From Pseudomonas turukhanskensis (GTDB taxonomy: Bacteria > Pseudomonadota > Gammaproteobacteria > Pseudomonadales > Pseudomonadaceae), in assembly GCF_027922365.1 (NCBI RefSeq), contig NZ_BSFN01000013.1:62001-126000 (forward strand): 64,000 bases of DNA. Direction: 5' to 3'. Positions 60,159 through 64,000 of the stretch are shown piece after piece (the first letter of the stretch is position 1; each line of letters opens with the position of its first letter). A program made the position numbers and the translations under genes. The notes under the pieces are model-generated. The model had not been told where the DNA came from. It was given only the letters and a program-made list of their open reading frames with translations, and made no database searches.

Positions 60159-61679
60159 GTGCGGATACGACTGTCTTCTGCGCGAATGGAGTTGTGGTGT
60201 CTTGTGACTTTGGCACTGCTTTTAGTGGGAGCAGGCCTTGGTTGGCGACAACCGCTGAACGTTGATGAGGAGCGCTTTCTAGGCGTAGCGCTAGAAATGC
60301 TGCAAAACGGCTCTTGGTTTATTCCCCACCGCGCCGGCGAAATTTACGCGGATAAGCCGCCACTGTTCATGTGGGCAGTAGCATTATTTGTGAAGCTCAC
60401 AACCTTTCCCAAAGTTGCGTTGTATCTACCAGCTTTGCTCGCCGGCGCGGTGACTACTGCCTGTTTGTACGACCTAGGACGGCGCCTTTGGGGACGCCGA
60501 GTAGGTGTGATTGCCGGTCTTCTATTTCTCTCAACCTATCAAACCTACAGCATCTTACGTACCGGACAGATCGATGGTTTCCTGGCCTTGTGGGTAATTC
60601 TCGCCGTCTACGGTTTAGGTCGGCACCTTCTCATCGGGCCAGCCTGGCGCTGGTACTACATCGCCTGCGCAGCGATGGGGTTGGGCATCATTAGTAAAGG
60701 CGTGGGGTTTGTGCCGGCGCTGATGCTGATTCCCTACTTCTATGCAGCACGTAAAAACTGGAAGGGTGTGGTGCCTATGCCAGGCAAGGCCTGCGCCTGG
60801 TGGTTGGGGCTTCCGGTCGCGCTTATGGCCGTAGCGATATGGCTTGGCCCCCTGATCGTGATAGTGCTGAAAGGCAGCGCCGACAGCCTGGCATACGCCC
60901 AAGAAATCCTGCTTAAGCAAACGGCTGAACGTTATGCCAACGCCTGGGCCCACAAGGAGCCCTTCTGGTATTTCTTCGTTAAGGTCATTCCCAAATACTG
61001 GCTACCAATATTTTTAATGCTGCCCTGGCTGGTACCTGCGTGGCGCAAGCAATTGCGTAAGCACGATGGTCGAGTATTGGTGTTGCTGGGCTGGGTGCTA
61101 TTAGCTCTACTGTTTTTCAGCTTGAGCAGCGGCAAACGCAAGCTATACATCTTCCCCGCCGTCCCAGGACTAATTTTGCTTGTGGCTCCACTTGTTCCAT
61201 GGATGCTGAAGCGCTGGTTGCGCAATCGTCCGAGAGGTAAAGCGGTGGTAGCCGGCTTGACCGGCGTGTGGCTATGCGCATGGTTTATACGTGGAATGCT
61301 AGAGCCTCACAAAGACGGACCGAACCCCCACGAAACCATCATGCACGAGGTGGCACGGCTGACCGGCAACGCCGAACTTGTAATGGTGGGGTGGCGGGAA
61401 GGCCATTGGCTTTTTGCCAGGCAGCCCCTCATTCATTTTGGGTTCGTTCGCAGCAATGCTCTGGAACAGTCTGTCGTGTGGTTACGCAGTCATCACGATG
61501 CATTCGCCCTTGTTCCGGCTAGCGATATGGCCCGTTGCTACAACCCGGAAAAAGCCCGAAAAGTCGGTATTACCTCTAGGGCCGAGTGGTACATAGTGGA
61601 TTCGGACGCGGACAACCACAACTGCCAGGCTGCAGTGCCGGAACAAGTCTATTCCTTCAGCTGGAAGTATCCGCTTTGA
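60159..61679 (+). CDS. ArnT/PMT-like (GT39/GT83) membrane glycosyltransferase
   Basis: 506 aa, GTG start 4 bp after the LAB_N gene. About 11-12 hydrophobic helices. The catalytic-loop acidic motif NVDEERFLGVALEML follows the first helix, as in ArnT/PMT enzymes; ADKPPLFMW and RTGQIDGFLA are also typical. It takes sugar from polyprenyl phosphate on the periplasmic side and transfers it to a lipid or protein acceptor, here probably lipid A or core. C-terminal periplasmic domain of about 100 aa. Confidence 0.88.
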   Translation: MRIRLSSARMELWCLVTLALLLVGAGLGWRQPLNVDEERFLGVALEMLQNGSWFIPHRAGEIYADKPPLFMWAVALFVKLTTFPKVALYLPALLAGAVTTACLYDLGRRLWGRRVGVIAGLLFLSTYQTYSILRTGQIDGFLALWVILAVYGLGRHLLIGPAWRWYYIACAAMGLGIISKGVGFVPALMLIPYFYAARKNWKGVVPMPGKACAWWLGLPVALMAVAIWLGPLIVIVLKGSADSLAYAQEILLKQTAERYANAWAHKEPFWYFFVKVIPKYWLPIFLMLPWLVPAWRKQLRKHDGRVLVLLGWVLLALLFFSLSSGKRKLYIFPAVPGLILLVAPLVPWMLKRWLRNRPRGKAVVAGLTGVWLCAWFIRGMLEPHKDGPNPHETIMHEVARLTGNAELVMVGWREGHWLFARQPLIHFGFVRSNALEQSVVWLRSHHDAFALVPASDMARCYNPEKARKVGITSRAEWYIVDSDADNHNCQAAVPEQVYSFSWKYPL

Positions 61680-61689
61680 CGATTTCGAT

Positions 61690-62664
61690 GTGTGCCCTAT
61701 GACCGTTCATATGAGTCCGGACATGGCTTTGCGGAGAAACAAGCTGCAACGGTGGCGGCTTTCACTATTCGGATTGAGCGTGCTGATTGGCGGAATTTTG
61801 GTTTTTGAATCGTCCCGATTTTACTGGCATCAGCAGCTTTACCAAACCGTCAAGCAACGCTGGAGCAACCCAGCCGCAGAACGGCGAGGCTTGTGGCTTC
61901 CTGGATTCTCGCCCGATGTAGTAGCGAAGCCATTGGCCGGGGTTTTGGATGATCTGTCAGGTATTACCTACGACTATGACCAGGATCGGCTGCTTGTCAT
62001 TACCAACGGAGAAGGTGCACAAATTGTTGCGCTGAATACCTCCGGTAATGTGCTGGCGCGGTATCCGCTTGCGGGATTTGTCGATACAGAGGGGTTGGCT
62101 TATTTGGGAGGCGGGCGCGTCGTAGTAACAGAAGAAATTGATCAGCGCTTAAGCTTCATCCAACTTCCTGAAATGCCACAAACCATTCACCGAGAAGCAG
62201 ACCAATTCATTTCCATTGGCATTAATAACAACACCAAAAACAAAGGGTTTGAGGGAGTAACATACGATCCAATAGGTGATCGACTATTTGTTATCAAGGA
62301 GCGCGACCCGCGACAATTATATGAGATCGGCGGCGTGGTGCGAAGTTTGAAAGGGCGGCTGTCCACTGAGATTATTGATCGCACATCGTGGGTAGATGAC
62401 GGTGTTTTTGCGCGGGATTTGGCGGACGTCTATTACCATCCCACCACAGGACACTTAATTTTGCTCAGTGAGCAATCCAAGTTGTTGATCGAGCTAGATA
62501 GTGACGGACGCTACATTAGCTACCGCAGTTTGCTTGAGGGTTTCAAGGATGTTTTCACTCCAAAGGTCCATCCTGAAGGTGTAACGATGGATGCCCACGG
62601 CCGCCTGTACGTGGTCGCTGAACCGAATCTTTTTTACTCGTTCAGCCCACAACCTCCAAAGTGA
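61690..62664 (+). CDS. SdiA-regulated-type beta-propeller membrane protein
   Basis: 324 aa. One N-terminal membrane helix (about 25-45), then a periplasmic part with a repeated six-bladed pattern: DDLSGITYDYDQDRLLVITN, DTEGLAYLGGGRVVVTEE, FEGVTYDPIGDRLFVIKE, DLADVYYHPTTGHLILLSE, HPEGVTMDAHGRLYVVAE. This is the SdiA-regulated (YjiK) domain. Starts 10 bp after the ArnT-like gene, so it belongs to the operon. Role unknown; possibly envelope sensing or lactonase-like. A second ATG at 61699 is an alternative start. Confidence 0.85.
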   Translation: MCPMTVHMSPDMALRRNKLQRWRLSLFGLSVLIGGILVFESSRFYWHQQLYQTVKQRWSNPAAERRGLWLPGFSPDVVAKPLAGVLDDLSGITYDYDQDRLLVITNGEGAQIVALNTSGNVLARYPLAGFVDTEGLAYLGGGRVVVTEEIDQRLSFIQLPEMPQTIHREADQFISIGINNNTKNKGFEGVTYDPIGDRLFVIKERDPRQLYEIGGVVRSLKGRLSTEIIDRTSWVDDGVFARDLADVYYHPTTGHLILLSEQSKLLIELDSDGRYISYRSLLEGFKDVFTPKVHPEGVTMDAHGRLYVVAEPNLFYSFSPQPPK

Positions 62665-62700
62665 ACGCCTGCGCTGCAATAACCCCCCGCGCTCCCCGTA

Positions 62701-63390
62701 TTACTTTTGATCCACCGCGCGTAAGACGTACACCCGCCACATAGCGTATAGCGGGAGGAAGTCTATTCGATCAACGATAACAAAACCCGCCTGCTCAAAC
62801 TCCGCTTCAATCACAGATTGGGGAATCACGAAGCGGTTTTTCTCGTCCATCGACTCCTCTCTGCGGTCGGGTTTGGCCTCCAATTTTCTACGGCGCCACG
62901 ATTTGAAATTGCCATCTACCCACAGTGAGACGATGACGGTATCGCGTGTGACCCGATGAAACTCTTTAAGCATTGCCTGTCGATTTTCTGCGCGACCAAT
63001 GTGATGGAGAAGACGCATGCAAAAAATGCAATCGACCGAATGCTCAGGTAGGTCAATATCAAATGCAGATGTCTGCAACAATTCCACCCGCTCGACCACC
63101 TCGCGTGATTGCGCTTGGGAAGCGGTATTAAGCATATCGCGGGAACTATCAGCGCCAATAATGACCCGTCCCAGCTTCTCGGCGAGTAGTGGCCAAAATC
63201 GACCTGCACCTGATGGTAGGTCGAGGACTAAACCAGGATTACCAGCAACTTCAAGCGCCTGACGCGCTATGTGCTCTTCACGCAGGTGGGATAGTCGGCG
63301 AAAAATTCCGTCGCGATGCTTTTGCAGATATTTCTGCGAATGTTCTTTGTTGTACTTCTCTGAAAACTTCAGTTTGATCGGTGTGGTCAT
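62701..63390 (-). CDS. Class I SAM-dependent methyltransferase
   Basis: 229 aa. SAM-binding motif I VLDLPSGAGRFWPLLAEKLG, motif II GADSSRDMLNTA, and DCIFCMRLLHHIGRA. A small-molecule or lipid methyltransferase of the UbiE/Methyltransf_11 type. Convergent with the operon end, 36 bp apart, with its own promoter. Substrate unknown. Neighbourhood suggests an envelope glycolipid or quinone-like lipid, but this is weak. Confidence 0.8.
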   Translation of the reverse strand: MTTPIKLKFSEKYNKEHSQKYLQKHRDGIFRRLSHLREEHIARQALEVAGNPGLVLDLPSGAGRFWPLLAEKLGRVIIGADSSRDMLNTASQAQSREVVERVELLQTSAFDIDLPEHSVDCIFCMRLLHHIGRAENRQAMLKEFHRVTRDTVIVSLWVDGNFKSWRRRKLEAKPDRREESMDEKNRFVIPQSVIEAEFEQAGFVIVDRIDFLPLYAMWRVYVLRAVDQK

Positions 63391-63720
63391 GGATGCCCCC
63401 TCAATAAGGATTCCAGCCTGAAATAGGGGGTAATCTTAAGAAATTCGACGTGGTCGATAAGTCAACAGGAAGTGAAAAAACCGTCGTCTCGTGCACTAAG
63501 TTTGGGAGAAAACTCCGTGTTTCAGGGTGTTGCACGTCTATACCTTCAGCAGTTTTTTTACCGGCGCTTGACGAAATTTTTTCAATTGCGCGGATAGATT
63601 CCCCTTGTCTCCTCCACCCTGGTCTTTACTCATCAAGCGTCTCCGCAGAAATGCTCCGTTTGCTCTGACGCATTGGCCACGTGTTCGTAATCAGGGAGGA
63701 GCGCAGATAAGGAATTGTTC
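63391..63720. other. 330-bp divergent intergenic region
   Basis: No gene supported. It holds promoters for the methyltransferase (minus) and the following membrane enzyme (plus); a possible TTGACG (around 63567) lies about 150 bp before the latter. GGGAGGAG is found near 63696, but the start at 63721 has only AAGGAA. Confidence 0.5.
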
Positions 63721-63999
63721 ATGCGTAAGCCCGCGTCATCCCCACTTAGATTTCTTTTACTGATCACTGGTCTTTGGCTGCTGATCTTCTTTCTTACCCG
63801 ACTCGTGTTACTCAGCACCCACCTTTCCGAGGCAGGCACAGGTTTTGTGACGGTCTTTGGCATCGGGTTGCTCTATGACCTAAGTTTTCTGGTATACGCC
63901 CTGCTGCCAATGAGTCTGTATGTATTGCTTTGCCCGCCTGCACTGTGGCGATCCCATGGGCACCGCTGGTTTCTCCAAGCAATGGTAGCCCTCAGCGTA
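63721..63999 (+). CDS. Alkaline-phosphatase-superfamily membrane enzyme (LTA synthase-like), 3' truncated by window
   Basis: Only the first 93 codons are inside: MRKPASSPLRFLLLITGLWLL and three hydrophobic helices with YDLSFLVYALLPMSLYVLL, the N-terminal membrane part of LTA-synthase-like/phosphoglycerol transferase proteins. The catalytic sulfatase domain lies beyond the right edge. In Pseudomonas such enzymes can modify envelope lipids or glucans. Family call is tentative because the catalytic part is missing. Confidence 0.6.
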   Translation, partial: MRKPASSPLRFLLLITGLWLLIFFLTRLVLLSTHLSEAGTGFVTVFGIGLLYDLSFLVYALLPMSLYVLLCPPALWRSHGHRWFLQAMVALSV

Positions 64000-64000
64000 T

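Noticed and set aside
56778..61679. arn (L-Ara4N, polymyxin resistance) operon
   Set aside because: ugd and an ArnT-like gene are present but arnA, arnB, arnD, arnE and arnF are not; the epimerase points to galacturonate instead.
1..64000. CRISPR arrays, rRNA, integrases and insertion sequences
   Set aside because: None seen. The only direct repeats are the in-gene 36-bp units and the elements listed; no transposase or integrase frame was recognised.

Overview
The window reads as a chromosomal segment of a gamma-proteobacterial Pseudomonas. The order pilY1-pilE-ispH-fkpB-lspA-ileS-ribF-murJ-rpsT-creA-proB-obgE-rpmA-rplU-ispB, and further on cstA-ybdD-yjiA-glyA-morA, matches the conserved chromosomal order I know from Pseudomonas (PA4554-PA4606 in P. 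aeruginosa PAO1). The sequence is mostly GC-rich with strong third-position bias, so many long antisense frames appear and were discarded. It is not P. aeruginosa itself: no pilY2 lies between pilY1 and pilE, and large accessory blocks interrupt the order. The species is not determined.

Layout. 1-3062: 3' end of a type IV pilus minor pilin/tip adhesin locus. 3086-10471 (minus): isoprenoid, lipoprotein, isoleucyl-tRNA, FAD and lipid II flippase genes, several overlapping by 8 bp. 10728-18371: rpsT, creA, proB, obgE, rpmA, rplU, ispB, a small gene with a Fur-like box, fklB, yqhA and a small conserved gene. 18560-30032: a Lon-like protease, a DUF4105 envelope protein, a small lipoprotein, a lipase next to a DUF6795-like secreted protein, a PilZ protein, a TPR/DUF3142 envelope pair and a DUF3015 protein. 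30094-40113: a two-partner secretion system (2718-aa exoprotein plus its BamA-superfamily transporter). 40517-49800: cstA, ybdD, yjiA, glyA and morA.

50.0-56.6 kb is an accessory mosaic with lower GC and clear decay. It holds an XRE regulator, a toxin-less MbcA/ParS-type antitoxin and an unknown gene; an ars operon whose arsB is cut off at the C-terminus next to a zinc-ribbon fragment; an ArsN2-like acetyltransferase; a frameshifted His-rich small protein; an intact rcnR-rcnA nickel/cobalt efflux pair with a textbook operator; a TraX-family gene with a nonsense codon; and remnants of a czc/cop-type efflux operon.

56.8-62.7 kb is a tight operon: UDP-glucose dehydrogenase, UDP-glucuronate 4-epimerase, polyprenyl-phosphate glycosyltransferase, LAB_N membrane protein, ArnT-like transferase and SdiA-regulated-type beta-propeller. 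Together these look like a route from UDP-glucose to UDP-galacturonate to a polyprenyl-linked uronic acid to an envelope glycolipid. It resembles the Rhizobium Rgt pathway rather than the Ara4N (arn) pathway. A methyltransferase and the start of an alkaline-phosphatase-superfamily membrane enzyme close the window.

The observations I rate most interesting are the uronic-acid envelope operon, the exoprotein C-terminus with a tandem TQT-motif array and no immunity gene, the lipase/DUF6795 pair, the recombined arsB junction, and several imperfect-palindrome repeat elements, one of which supplies the stop codon of yjiA.
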